DNA from: Loripinus fragilis
Lineage: Eukaryota; Mollusca; Bivalvia; Lucinida; Lucinidae
DNA length: 64,000 bases
Assembly: GCA_964019695.1 (NCBI GenBank)
Contig: OZ026526.1
Location: 14,908,754 to 14,972,753 of the forward strand
Direction of reading: 5' to 3'
Within the stretch, counting starts at the first letter, position 1, and each line of letters begins with the position of its first letter. The translations under genes and the position numbers were made by a program. The notes beneath the pieces are model-generated. The model had not been told where the DNA came from. It searched no databases and saw only the letters and a program-made list of their open reading frames with translations. Below are positions 11,794 through 22,399 of the stretch, one piece after another.

Positions 11794-11958
11794 GGGGATA
11801 ACCATATTCAAAATTTTCATTTGGGGAGGTATATCGTTGGATATACATTCGGAAATCACGTTTTACGGCTCCGCTAGCGCGTCGCCATAAAACTAAATTT
11901 CCGACCGTATATCCGACGATATACCTCCCCAAATGAAAATTTTGAATACAGTTATCCC
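11794..11958. repeat. family G palindromic element
   Basis: About 60-bp arms: GGGGATAACCATATTCAAAA, then TTTGGGGAGGTATATCG, and mirrored CGATATACCTCCCCAAA...GTTATCCCC. The GC-rich centre GCTCCGCTAGCGCGTCGCC differs from the copy at 16324. Confidence 0.75.
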
Positions 11959-12134
11959 CTAAATATGGGTTGACTCATGCAGTAATCAGAAAATCTGCGA
12001 TTTTTCTTCATTTTCAAATCAGTGTCGCATAACATGAATACATATAGATTTCATTCACATACTGTTGTTTGACTTGTACAATCATGTGTCTTATTCAGAA
12101 ATCAGTGTATTTTAAATTTGGCTGTACATAAAAC

Positions 12135-12865
12135 CAATCAGTTAATTTTTTTATTTATTATTTTTTTAAACCTTTTCACTTGCAAAATCAGCACATACTC
12201 CAAAAATTGTTCTGTACATAGATACGAATGAGAAAATTATCTATTTATTATTACGGATTATTGGAGATAAGCTATGTTAACAAGCCTATATGTATCAAAT
12301 GTCAGTTATAGAAGATAAGCCCTTACTATGCTTAACCCAAGTATATTTAGTTTTGAAAACAGTGATATGTCTGGTTTTGAAATCCGTGTAGATCCAGACC
12401 AGCTGGCTTCTCAGAATCAGTTGATTTTTTTACTCATTATTTTTTGAAACTTTTTCACTTGCAAAATCAGCACATCTATTTATTATTACGTATTATTGGA
12501 GATAAGCTATGTTAACAAGCCTATATGTATCAAATGTCAGTTATAGACAGGCCTCCAGATAAGAGTGTGTATTGGAAAAAAGAGTGTGTATTGGGAAAAA
12601 AAGTGTGTATTGGATAAACTATTTTCTTTATTTCTCATCCAAACCATATGTTGTGGGTACTCAAAAGAACTGTCTCAATGAGACGGTTCTTTTTAGCACC
12701 CAAAACACATGTTTAAATTGATGGGTAAGAAAATAATTACAATTTTACACTTATACAATTTCCTTATCTGGAACTATGCTTACTAATATTTAGTTTTGAA
12801 AACAGTTATATGTCTGGTTTTGAAATCCGTGTAGATCCAGACCAGCTGGCTTCATAAGGATACAC
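12135..12865 (+). repeat. segmentally duplicated unit with embedded family A copy
   Basis: Sequence AAATCAGCACAT, then ATTGGAGATAAGCTATGTTA and TATGTATCAAATGTCAGTTA, occurs at about 12187-12310 and again at 12466-12546. ATGTCTGGTTTTGAAATCCG occurs at about 12368 and 12811. This indicates a local duplication; a family A MITE (12548-12779) sits in the second unit. Confidence 0.65.
12548..12779 (+). repeat. family A palindromic MITE with triplicated terminal motif
   Basis: The AAGAGTGTGTATTGGAAAAA stretch is repeated three times near the left end before the usual AACCATATGTTGTGGGTACT hairpin, an internal expansion not seen in other copies. Confidence 0.75.
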
Positions 12866-13384
12866 TGTTTTCGACTCTGTAAATACACGCTAATAAGTGG
12901 ATAAAAATTTAGGAGTATAGTACTTAAAAGTACTGTATCAAGCATGATAAGGGTTGACTATAACAATGAAATGTCATTTAATGTTGAAAGTTTTGAAAAT
13001 ATAATGGTTAAGGGCATTGGCGTAGCCCCCATTACGCACATGCATAATGAAAATTGTACACATTCTAGAGAAATCACCTAATATGGTGAATTTCAATACC
13101 ATAAGGAACTTCTCTTAAAAGAAAGAATTCGCTCTCTCTGGGAGCAAATTCTTTCCTTTTAGAAAATTTCCTATTTTGAAAAGGGACGCAATTGATGAGA
13201 ATCACTGCTGGCTCTAGGCGTAACCAGACAGTGCATAACCAGTCCTGATGGAGCAGTCTTAATTAGGGTTTATAATACACTATATTTTACACATCTTAAC
13301 AGGTTGTTTGGTCTTGTAAAAATTTTAGGTTTAACGGTAAATATGATAACTAGGCTCTGAATATTCAGATACAGTCATACTGTT

Positions 13385-13595
13385 CAGATGCTAACTCTTT
13401 GCTTACTTGTGTCATCTGCTGATAACCTTTGCAAACAGTTTGGACCCATATCAGGCCCAACAAAACGTCAGGCCTAATCTGGATCCAATCTGTTTGACAC
13501 ACTGATGGTATTCCTGAAAGAATTTTCAAAAACGTTGATTTTGGAAAAATCAGCAGATGACTAAAAAGCATGCAAAATTTCCCAGGAGGCAAAGA
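13385..13595 (-). repeat. family K palindromic MITE
   Basis: Contains CATCTGCTGATAACC...CAAACAGTTTGGACC, the hairpin AGGCCCAACAAAACGTCAGGCC, and the far arm AATCAGCAGATGACTAAAAA GCATGC. Reverse orientation to the copy at 371. Confidence 0.7.
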
Positions 13596-13998
13596 ATTAA
13601 CTCAGTGTTGAATGTCTAAAAAGGAGTCTTCCAGTTAACAATCTGGAGAAATTCATTCCAGTTATCAGTAAATAATTTGTATTCATGCAAACAGTCACTG
13701 ATCAGACTGCTTCTCTAGGGGCAGTCTGATATGGGACTATTTTGTTTGCGAATGCTTTTCCTGTTGGAGTAATTGAGTTCTGGCACTCAAGTTAAATTGC
13801 AAGTTGTTTTTTTTTTTTCCGGCTTATTGTTTATTAACAAAACGCAAACCAGCAAATATTAAAATATTCTGTTTTACAAAATGTGCTGTTCTTCAACTTA
13901 CAGCAATTAGGTCATTAAATAAGATATGAATCTAGGTATCAAGTAAGCAGTGCTTTATATAATATAATATGGTCCTTTTTCATTATCCTAGTCTACAG

Positions 13999-14777
13999 CA
14001 CGGTCACCAATCCATCTCTCTCTATACCGGGCCGCGTAGCGCAGTCGGTAACGTGTCTGGCTACAGATGCGTGTCTGACTGCAGATCAGGGGTCGCGGGT
14101 TCGATCCCGGCCCGGTACCATACTTTCGTGGAGATTGATAATGAAATAATTTCTACGGTCATTCTCCTCCCTTCCGCTGATTTATTCAAGAAGGGTTGTT
14201 GTCAGTTACAAGCGAAAGTATGTGCACAAATTACTGGTTAACCGCTTGCTCAAGCCTGCCCAGGAAAAGGTGTGGTTAAGTGAACTGACCGTCCCGCAAT
14301 GACCATAGCTGTTGACATGGGACGTAAAGCATCAAAAACAAAAACAAAACCAATCCATCTCCTTCATCGCTTAAAATCAATACTGTGTTATGAAGAGGGA
14401 CCCGTTTCCTATGAATGAGAGGGACTTAAATTTCAGCAAAATCGTTATTTTTTCTAACAAATACAAAAATTTTAAAAAAGAAAGTGCTATTCGATGGCCT
14501 TGATGTGTACCTTTGACATACTTTAAATAGTGTGCCCTGACACATAAACTGATTCTTGAATCTGTGTTGAAGTTGAAAAATGCCATTTTTCTTCACTACA
14601 AACCATTTTAATCTGTCAAGTAGAGAGTCCTTTTAAAACCGATGTCAATGTCAAAAAGTTCAATGAGCGACTCATCGAATAGCATTGCCCGATTTCTAAA
14701 TTTTGCTGTCAAAATTAAGAAACAGAAAGTTTAATCCAACTGGTATAGACAATGAAGGAGATGGATTGGTGGCCGTG
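13999..14777. repeat. family F TIR element, split by a SINE
   Basis: Left end CACGGTCACCAATCCATCT is followed at 14018 by a SINE; the family F sequence resumes at 14350 with a repeated CCAATCCATCT. The right end is GATGGATTGGTGGCCGTG. The intact copy at 7029 shows the unoccupied target. Confidence 0.85.
14018..14349 (+). mobile_element. tRNA-headed SINE 1, full length
   Basis: The 5' head GGGCCGCGTAGCGCAGTCGG (A box) and GGGTTCGATCCCGGCCCGG (B box and acceptor arm) resembles a tRNA. The body includes TACTTTCGTGGAGATTGATA, and the tail GGGACGTAAAGCATCAAAAA runs into A/C-rich repeats. It is flanked by an 11-bp duplication CCAATCCATCT (14007-14017, 14350-14360). Confidence 0.9.
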
Positions 14778-15436
14778 TACAGTGCAGACCTTGATGAAAT
14801 GTCGCATAGTGTGATATTTCATTTGAGCCTTCACTGTTTACACAAGTACCCCTTTAAGGGTTTCCGGTCAGCAACGGGCTAAGAGAAGAGCAGTCCAGTC
14901 GTATTGCATCTAGAATTCCTCCAAATTTGTTTTGGGAATTCCAACTGCAATAAGGTAAAGGGAGGTAAAACTGAAAAAGAAAGTTGTTTCCCCTGAAATT
15001 TTTGTGAGTGCTGATCGATAAAACTATCTCAGGAACTCAAAATAAACCCTATTGCGCTCAGAATGCGAGTTTTTCCAATTTTCTCTTGTACACAATGAAT
15101 TATTAAATTTCTACCTTTTATAAAGCAGATTAGACCACTTCCATTTTACAGGATTAACACTTTAATGCCAGAAAATTTTGTCTGCTGCAAATTAATTTTA
15201 GCATGCATCCAGACAGTATGGACTCCGATCAGACTGTTCCATATGGAGCAGTCTGATAGGAGCCCATACTTCTAAAATTTAACAGCAGATGACTTTTGTC
15301 ACAAATGGCATTGTGTGTTAACCCTTTACCCCATATGCTGTATTTCGAACATTGCATCATTTTCTATAAATAATTCAAATTTTCAAATATTTTTCAAAAA
15401 ATATTTGTTACATTTCAAAAGTTTTGAAAATATTAT

Positions 15437-15487
15437 GGAAAATGGAACATTTGCTCCTTAGGAGCAAATGTTCCATTTTCATATTTT
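15437..15487. repeat. short perfect palindrome
   Basis: GAAAATGGAACATTTGCTCC followed by its exact complement at TTAGGAGC, giving a hairpin with arms of about 22 bp. Isolated; no larger element borders were recognised. Confidence 0.6.
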
Positions 15488-15794
15488 CAAAAATTTTACA
15501 TTTCAAAGGCGTCCAAATGCACTTGTGTGGAGTAAAGGGTTACTCTCAATTTTATCAGATCTGGGTGCTGTAGGGTTTATGAATAGTCTTTTTTTTATTT
15601 TCTGTTTTTACAAGAACAGAAAATTTTATGAATGTGCTGCCTTTATAAAATCACTTCACAATTAAAACTTGACTCTTGTTTGTTTTATCTTGTTCATTGG
15701 AGCCCTGGGCCCCCGACATATTTTATAATCTCTTGAAAGTGAACGAAATGCAAAATCTGTAGTGGGTAAAATTGAAAACTATTGGCCTAGTTGT

Positions 15795-15929
15795 TTTTGT
15801 TCGTTTGATTTGATTCTTTACGTCCCATCAACAATCTTTCAGTTGTGTAGGGATCTTTCTGGATTGAACCAGTACTAAGCTAGGATCAAGTGTCTTACTC
15901 AATGACACAAAGCAGTGACACCGGTGAGG
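15795..15929 (-). mobile_element. SINE 2, 5'-truncated, with 14-bp target duplication
   Basis: From the tail (TTTGATTTGATTCTTTACGT) to CACCGGTGAGG, lacking the tRNA head. ATTGGCCTAGTTGT stands on both sides (15781-15794 and 15930-15943), so the insertion is precise. Confidence 0.85.
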
Positions 15930-16323
15930 ATTGGCCTAGTTGTGAGATTTTGTTGCATGTAAACAATGCTGTCTTTGTAATTTACGCTCTAGTAGAACAG
16001 GTAAACTTGCTACATGCAGTTTTAATGTTCTATCTAGTCTCTGTAGCTGAGCTGGCTAAGTTGAGCCTTTTCGGTCTCAAACCTTGATGATGGGTTTTCT
16101 CACAACCAGGCCCATATTTTACTCGTTTTTGTCCGATTATAACGTACCTCATTAAAATACAAATTTAGATATAACACAGTCGTGTTGTGGCTCCCAAATC
16201 TCTCCCCCTACGCACTATAGCTGTCCATGTGATCTTTTGACTTCAATTTACTGAGTTGATCTGGTCACAATTCTTTACAATTTTAATCAGTTTACTTATC
16301 AGTATCTTGGACAAATTTAAATT

Positions 16324-16474
16324 AGGGGATAATTATTCAATTTTTTCATTTGGGGAGGTATATCGTCGGAAATTTAGTTTTACAGCGACATGTGAGTGGA
16401 GCCGTAAAATGTGATTACCGAATGTATATCCAACTATCTACCTCCCCAAATGAAAATTTTGAATATAGTTATCC
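16324..16474. repeat. family G palindromic element
   Basis: Arms GGGGATAATTATTCAATTTT / GAAAATTTTGAATATAGTTATCC and TTTGGGGAGGTATATCG; one side of the stem has drifted (TATATCCAACTATCTACC). Confidence 0.7.
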
Positions 16475-16568
16475 TCATTCTAATGCACTTCTGCAGTCTC
16501 GTCTCATATTGGAGCGTTGCCGCAAGTCATCCAACGAAATGTAACATAATGACGTCAGTGCTCCCGAT

Positions 16569-17075
16569 AATTTTGACTACCATCAGTATGGGTACTGGTC
16601 CAAATGAAACTTGATCCGTACCAGCTATTTTCAATCCGTACATGTATTTATTTTGGCTTAGCCAAATTTTTTTGCGAAAGCTTATACTTGTATTTAAAAT
16701 GTCTTCATGTACAGATTTATTAGTTTACCCATCGATGAAAATGTCTCTATATATATACATGTTGGCAAGAATCTTGGAACAAGGAATCCCAATGATTGTT
16801 TTTATTGCCATCTGTAAACACGCTGCTCTTCCGAGAAATTTCTACTTTCACTTTCAACTTTGACTGGTTCACCCAAACTGATAGCAAACTCCCCAAGAGT
16901 GGCTTCTGTGCACATATTATTCTGAAAAAACATGTGTTCTTCAACATGTGTGAGCAACCGCACATTTTGGAGTTTGTATTGAGGCAAAAATAAAACATTG
17001 GTAAGCAGTCCAGAAAGTTGATTCTGGATTTCTGAATGCATTTTGACAGATTCACAAATCAGTTCACTTATCAAG
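16569..17075. repeat. dispersed repeat shared with 39525-39925
   Basis: TTTTGACTACCATCAGTATG, GTACTGGTCCAAATGAAACT and AAAGCTTATACTTGTATTTA recur in order at 39525 onward. Overlapping frames on both strands here are non-coding. Confidence 0.6.
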
Positions 17076-17362
17076 CGTCTTCTGATTCGAATTGGATGAG
17101 AAATACGGGTTGTTGGTAAAAACGTACCATACAGGCAAAAACACTCGTATTGGGTACATACTAATTTTCAACTCTATCCGTATTTGGGGAAAACGGACCC
17201 GATATTTACATCTGTACGGACACTATCTGGAGCGCTGCGTCTCTAAACTATTTTCGTTGCAAATTTTTAATGTTATCCAATCATACATCGTGCTACAAAA
17301 GTGCATTAGAATGTTATCTGAGGTACTTTTATGGCCTTAGCAACAGTACCCTTTCCCTTTGA

Positions 17363-17525
17363 CAGGCCTCTAGATTAAAGTGGGACTTTTTTTTTAACTT
17401 ATCAACCAAAACATATTTTGTAGGTACTCAAAATAAACGACTTGAGCACCCGAAACAAATGTAAAAACTGATGGATTAGAAAATATCATTTTTAGGTTCA
17501 AAAATTCTGTTTATCTCAACCATTC
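17363..17525 (+). repeat. family A palindromic MITE, hairpin deleted
   Basis: Left end CAGGCCTCTAGATTAAAGTG and TAGGTACTCAAAATAAACGA are present but half of the central stem is missing before CTTGAGCACCCGAAACAAAT. Confidence 0.65.
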
Positions 17526-17984
17526 CTTTCAACTAAATATTTCGCAGGGCCCTTCATCTCAGTCTCATAATTTCGTCAAAAGTTTATCAGTTAATCCAAT
17601 TTCGTAAAACAGTTTATCCCATTATGTACTATGACATATTTTTCCTTTTGGCTTCTACTAGCTGATCAAGTTTCAAATCTTTAGCAGACTAGAAACCCCT
17701 AAATGGGCACTTTGGCAAACAGTGAAGACGCAGATGACGGCATTTCATCAGTCTACTACTTTTTTGAGTAGACAAATTAATCTTCAGAGAAATACAATTT
17801 TTATTGGAAATTATAACCTGTAACCCCTGGATATATACAATGGACATTTTCTGACTATTGTATGTAGCTTGATGAAAAATTTCACTCGTCTGAAGGGGTT
17901 AGAATATTTTGAGCTATCTAACTGACAAAACAACAATATCGGATGGAGTGACATGCCCAGACCAATATGCCCTTGATGTTTGGG
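17526..17984. other. no feature recognised
   Basis: AT-rich sequence, no frame of note and no convincing inverted repeats. Confidence 0.35.
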
Positions 17985-18425
17985 GCATTATCTGTAGCAC
18001 AATGCGTAGTAAGTCTGATTGCGGATTCATGGGTTGCGAAATCTATTCCAGCCTGGCCCCATACTTTCATGGATTTTGATTTGATTCTTTACATCCCATC
18101 AACAATCTTTCAGTTAAACAGGGACAGGTCTTCCTGGGTTGAACCAGTACTAAGCTAGGATAAATGTGTCTTGCTCAAGGACCACAAGGCAGTGATGTCG
18201 TCGAGGCTCGAACCCGCGGCCTATACTTTCATGGAGATTAATCCCGAAATGTCTCCTAGTCATTTTCCTCCTGCTGATTCAAGAAGGGCTGTTGTCAGTT
18301 ACAAGGGAAAGTATGTGCATGGAGGACTGGTTAACCGCTTAGTCCAAGCTTTCCCAGGAAAAGTGTAGATAAGTAAACTGACCGTCTCGACATGACCATA
18401 GCTATTGACTGATACATTAAACCAC
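17985..18425 (+). mobile_element. SINE 1, degraded, interrupted by SINE 2
   Basis: A decayed SINE 1 head (GGTTGCGAAATCTATTCCAG) leads to ATACTTTCATGGA at 18061. The same 13 bp recur at 18223, after which the SINE 1 body resumes (GAAGGGCTGTTGTCAGTTAC) to 18425. The gap is filled by SINE 2. Confidence 0.75.
18074..18222 (-). mobile_element. SINE 2, 5'-truncated, nested in SINE 1
   Basis: From TTTTGATTTGATTCTTTACA to GCTCGAACCCGCGGCC. Flanked by ATACTTTCATGGA duplicates, one of which belongs to the SINE 1 body. This orders the two insertions: SINE 1 first, SINE 2 later. Confidence 0.82.
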
Positions 18426-18852
18426 AAACAAATGTCAGTATAAACCACTAAAAAATGTCAGTAATAAGCAAACTAATTTTAACTTCCAAATTGATTTAAT
18501 TTTCAAAAAATATTATGTATAATTTCTACTTTATAACATGAAGCATGGCAGTCAAGTGGCATATCGCCATTTCAAAAAACACTTTACTAAACAGTAAATT
18601 GATTGATGAGCAGTCTGAGCATTCAACACTGTCGGCAATCCTGTAAAAACGGATGTGCCTTTATATCCACAGCAAATATTGCTTTAACAGAGGTGTCTAC
18701 AATATTCACAGCAAGGGTTGCTTTAAATGCAAACCTTTGTACTCAGGATAGTCAAATTGAAAGCAAAACGATTGTTCTTTTAACTAGCCCTCTCAAATGA
18801 CAATACCATTTCACCACCATAGCTTTGTGGTAAACATTGCCAGAAAAGACAT

Positions 18853-19090
18853 TTGAGCAGTGGCATGGGATTTCCAACCATGTGGTATGTGTGACAAGCA
18901 AAGCCTCAGATCAGCCTGCGTATATGTGCAGTCTGATCGGAGCCTTTGCTAGTCGCTAAAATATTCTGACTGTTAAACTACTGACTGAACCGCATTTGAG
19001 GTTTCTAAGCTTAAAAGGAGGCTGCACAGGCTCGTCTGAATCTACACTTGTCAAAGTGCCACATTGTTGGAAATCACAGGTCACGGCTCA
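18853..19090. repeat. family I TIR element
   Basis: Ends TGAGCAGTGGCATGGGATTT and AAATCACAGGTCACGGCTCA; internal AGTCTGATCGGAGCCTTTGC and AAGCTTAAAAGGAGGCTGCA. Confidence 0.75.
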
Positions 19091-19650
19091 TTTAACATTG
19101 AAGTAACATTTGGATATCTTTTTGGGCAATATCTCCTGGTTACCATGATTACTATGAAAGAGATATTGCTGAAGCCAATTCAAACAAAGACAAGTAGAAT
19201 TATTATTCCAAAAATGATAACCAAATACTCAATAACAAATTAAGATGTGATAAATTATTTCATAGTTGGCTACATGTAAAATTTGAACTAAATCATGAAA
19301 ATTAATTAATAACAGCAGTAAAGGAATGAACATAATTTTAGTGCTGCCATTTCACCCTATTTACGAATGGATTCTTCCTTCTGGTTTAATACAACCAACT
19401 TGGGATAGTCCATTGTACATATATAGGGGTGTCAAGTTATAATTTTCAACAAATATTGTATTCTATTGTCTGAAGATCTTTTTTATCTTTACAAACAGTG
19501 TAGACCCTGATGAAATGCAGCATTATGGGTCTCCATTGTTTATTAAAGTACTCTTTAAGGGGGTTCCCAACTTAAGGGTAAACCTGTCTAGTTAGAATTA
19601 TTAGCTACCCTACAATGAGCTTAAATAGTTGAGTAGACAGTCATACATAT

Positions 19651-19890
19651 CCGAGCCGCAACATGAGATTTCCAACAATGTGGTATGTGCTACCAGCAAA
19701 GACTCAGACCAGCATGCGCACAAGCGCAGTCTGATCAGAGCCTTTGCTAGTCGCTTGAATATTCTATGAATATTAAGCTACTGACCGAACATCATTTGGA
19801 GCTTCTCAGCTTAAAAGGAGGCTGCACAGGCTCGTCTGAGTCTATTCATGTGAAAATGCCACATTATTGGAAATCACGTGTCGTGGCTCA
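19651..19890. repeat. family I TIR element
   Basis: Ends CGAGCCGCAACATGAGATTT and AAATCACGTGTCGTGGCTCA. About 240 bp, closely related to the copy 800 bp upstream and in the same orientation. Confidence 0.78.
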
Positions 19891-20403
19891 TCTGGTAATA
19901 CACATATACTATTGTTATCACCCGACTAGATACCAAAATCCAAAATAAGCATTCTCTATACTTTTCAACCTGCATTTAACCCCTCTTCAGACTCTTGCAT
20001 GCTTAAGACAGGTTTGACCTAAGAACCTTAGATCAGTTCTGAAATCATAATCTTTGAAAATCACAACTGAGGTACGTTTTTCTCGTGGTAAATGAACACA
20101 TTGTGGTATTTATTTGAACACATTGTAATGAAAACTTGAGCATATCGTAATGTGATGAATACTTTAGGTATTAGACAAACACATTATGATGAGATAAACA
20201 TATTTGTGGTAAGCTTAACATATTGTGTAAGATACAAAATTATAAGATAGCTAAGATATAGTGAACACATTGTGGTATAAATTTGAACACATCGTGATGA
20301 AAACTTGAGCATATCGTAATGTGATGAATACTTTAGGCATTAGACAAACACATTATGATGTTTTGAACACATTTGTGGTAAGCTTAACATATTGTGTAAG
20401 ATA

Positions 20404-20760
20404 TAGAGGATCTTACATGTGTGCTCATGTTTTATTGAATTTATTAAACGAGTAGGGAAAGAGATAAAATGCGAGGCTTGCCGAGCGTTTTATCTCTTTC
20501 ACAACAAGTTTAATAAATTCAATAATACAAGAGCACGAATGTTAGATTCTATTTATCATATGACATTAAGATTACTTTGAAATCTCATTTCTCGCGTAAA
20601 AAAAGTTATAATTTTGTCATTATGTACGCAACGTTGTTATGGACGTCATAACGTTTCCCGAAAATTGATAAACCACTAGTGGTTTACAGATTTTATTACA
20701 TGGCGTTATTTCACTCCCAGACACGACGTCATATGATAAACAAATTATGATAAATGCTAT
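20404..20760 (+). repeat. palindrome-bearing element, copy 1
   Basis: AGAGGATCTTACATGTGTGC, then the inverted pair TTTATTGAATTTATTAAACG / GTTTAATAAATTCAATAATA around AAATGCGAGGCTTGCCGAGC. Same sequence lies in reverse at 58340-58566. It interrupts the degenerate satellite. Confidence 0.72.
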
Positions 20761-20829
20761 ATAAGATAGCTAAGATATAGTGAACACATTGTGATCAAAG
20801 TTGAAAGAGGTATGATGAACACATTTAAA

Positions 20830-21040
20830 TACAGTAAGACCAGTCTTAAATGGCCACTCAAAGAAGACCAAACGAAAAAGGTTTTCAAGATCAATAATCG
20901 CTTAATGAAGGTCAGAAGTATTGCAGAATGCTCCCATGGAGCATTCTGCAGTACTTTTGACTTGCATTAAGCTACCACATGGCTTTAAGACCTTTGTCTG
21001 GTCTATTTTTGAGTGGACACTTAAGACAGGTTTCACTGTA
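20830..21040. repeat. family B MITE inside the degenerate satellite
   Basis: TACAGTAAGACCAGTCTTAA to AAGACAGGTTTCACTGTA, with intact centre GCAGAATGCTCCCATGGAGC. Satellite-like words resume immediately on both sides. Confidence 0.8.
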
Positions 21041-21188
21041 TGTCAAACACAATGTGAATGATGAAGGGATATGACATGTGCATCTTGATAAAATGAATAA
21101 GATAAGATGAACCCATTGAGTAAAATGAAAAAGGTATGATTAATTCATTGTGTATGATAATGGAGATATGATGAGCACATTGTGGTAA

Positions 21189-21387
21189 CAGGCCCCCAGA
21201 TAAGAGTGTGTAACTGAAAATTATTTTTCTTAGTTCTCAACCAAAACATTTATTGTGGGTACTCAAAAGAACCATCTCAATGAGACGGTTCTTTTGAGTA
21301 CCCAAAACACATGTTTTAACTTATGGATAAGAATATAATCGCAAATTTACGCATTTTTTTTTTTTTTTTTGCTTAACTGGCCCTATG
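21189..21387 (+). repeat. family A MITE inside the degenerate satellite
   Basis: CAGGCCCCCAGATAAGAGTG to TTGCTTAACTGGCCCTATG, with the hairpin GTACTCAAAAGAACCATCTC / GAGACGGTTCTTTTGAGTAC. Confidence 0.82.
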
Positions 21388-22399
21388 GGTAAGATGATAA
21401 ACATATTATGATAATTTGAGTACAATATGAAAGATGGAGATATGATGAACACATTGTGGTAGGTCAAACACAATATGAATGATTAAGGGCAAATGATAAA
21501 CCCATCATGATAAAATGAACACATTATGCTATTAAAATTGAATCCACTCTGTAAGATGAAAGGGGTGTGATAAACACATGATGATAAGATGAACTCACTG
21601 TGTAAGATGAGGAAGGTATGATAAACTCATTGTGTATGATAATGGATATGATGAACATATTGTGCTAAGATGAACAGAATATGTTAGATGTTTAACGCAC
21701 TATGATAATCTGAACCCAATAAGATGAGTGATATGATAAACACACAATGATAGTTCAACACAATGTGTAAGATGAGAGATATGATAAACCCATTTTGTTA
21801 TTTTAACCCAATGTGAAAGATATGAAATACACATTATGCTGGTTAAACCCAATGTGCAAGACGGGTGTATGATAAACTGATTATGCTAGTTGAACACAAT
21901 GTGTAAGCTGAGAGATATGATAAAACCCATTATGCTAGTTGAACACAATGTGTAGGATAAGAGATATGATAAACACATTATGCTAGCTAAACACAATGTG
22001 TAAGATGAGAGTAGTTATAAACTCATTATGCTAGTTGAACACAGTGTGAAAGATGAGAGATACGATAAAACACATAATGCTAGTTGAACACAAAATGCAA
22101 GATGTAAGTAGTTATGAGTTCATGTCATGATGGTAAAGTGAACAAAATACATGTTGGTAAGATGATCATGAAAGATGAATATGTGATAAAATGAACATGT
22201 GATGGTAAGTTGAACATGGTGTGATAAGATGAGAATGAATTGATGGTAAAGTGAACGTCATTTAGTGGTAAGATGGACATGATGTTATGGAAAGATAAAT
22301 ATGTGATGGTAAGATGAACATGGTGTGATGGTAAGACAAACATGGTGTGAGGGCAAGATGATCATGGTGTGATGTTAAGACGAAAATGGTGTGATGGTA

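Noticed and set aside
14030..14115. Functional tRNA gene
   Set aside because: A and B boxes are present but the folded arms are poor and the sequence continues into a SINE body with a target duplication.
13969..14241. 90-codon plus-strand frame
   Set aside because: Runs through the tRNA-like head and body of SINE 1; the peptide is not a gene product.
16747..17074. Overlapping 102- and 90-codon minus-strand frames
   Set aside because: Sequence is a dispersed repeat also present at 39525-39925, where the frames are not kept.
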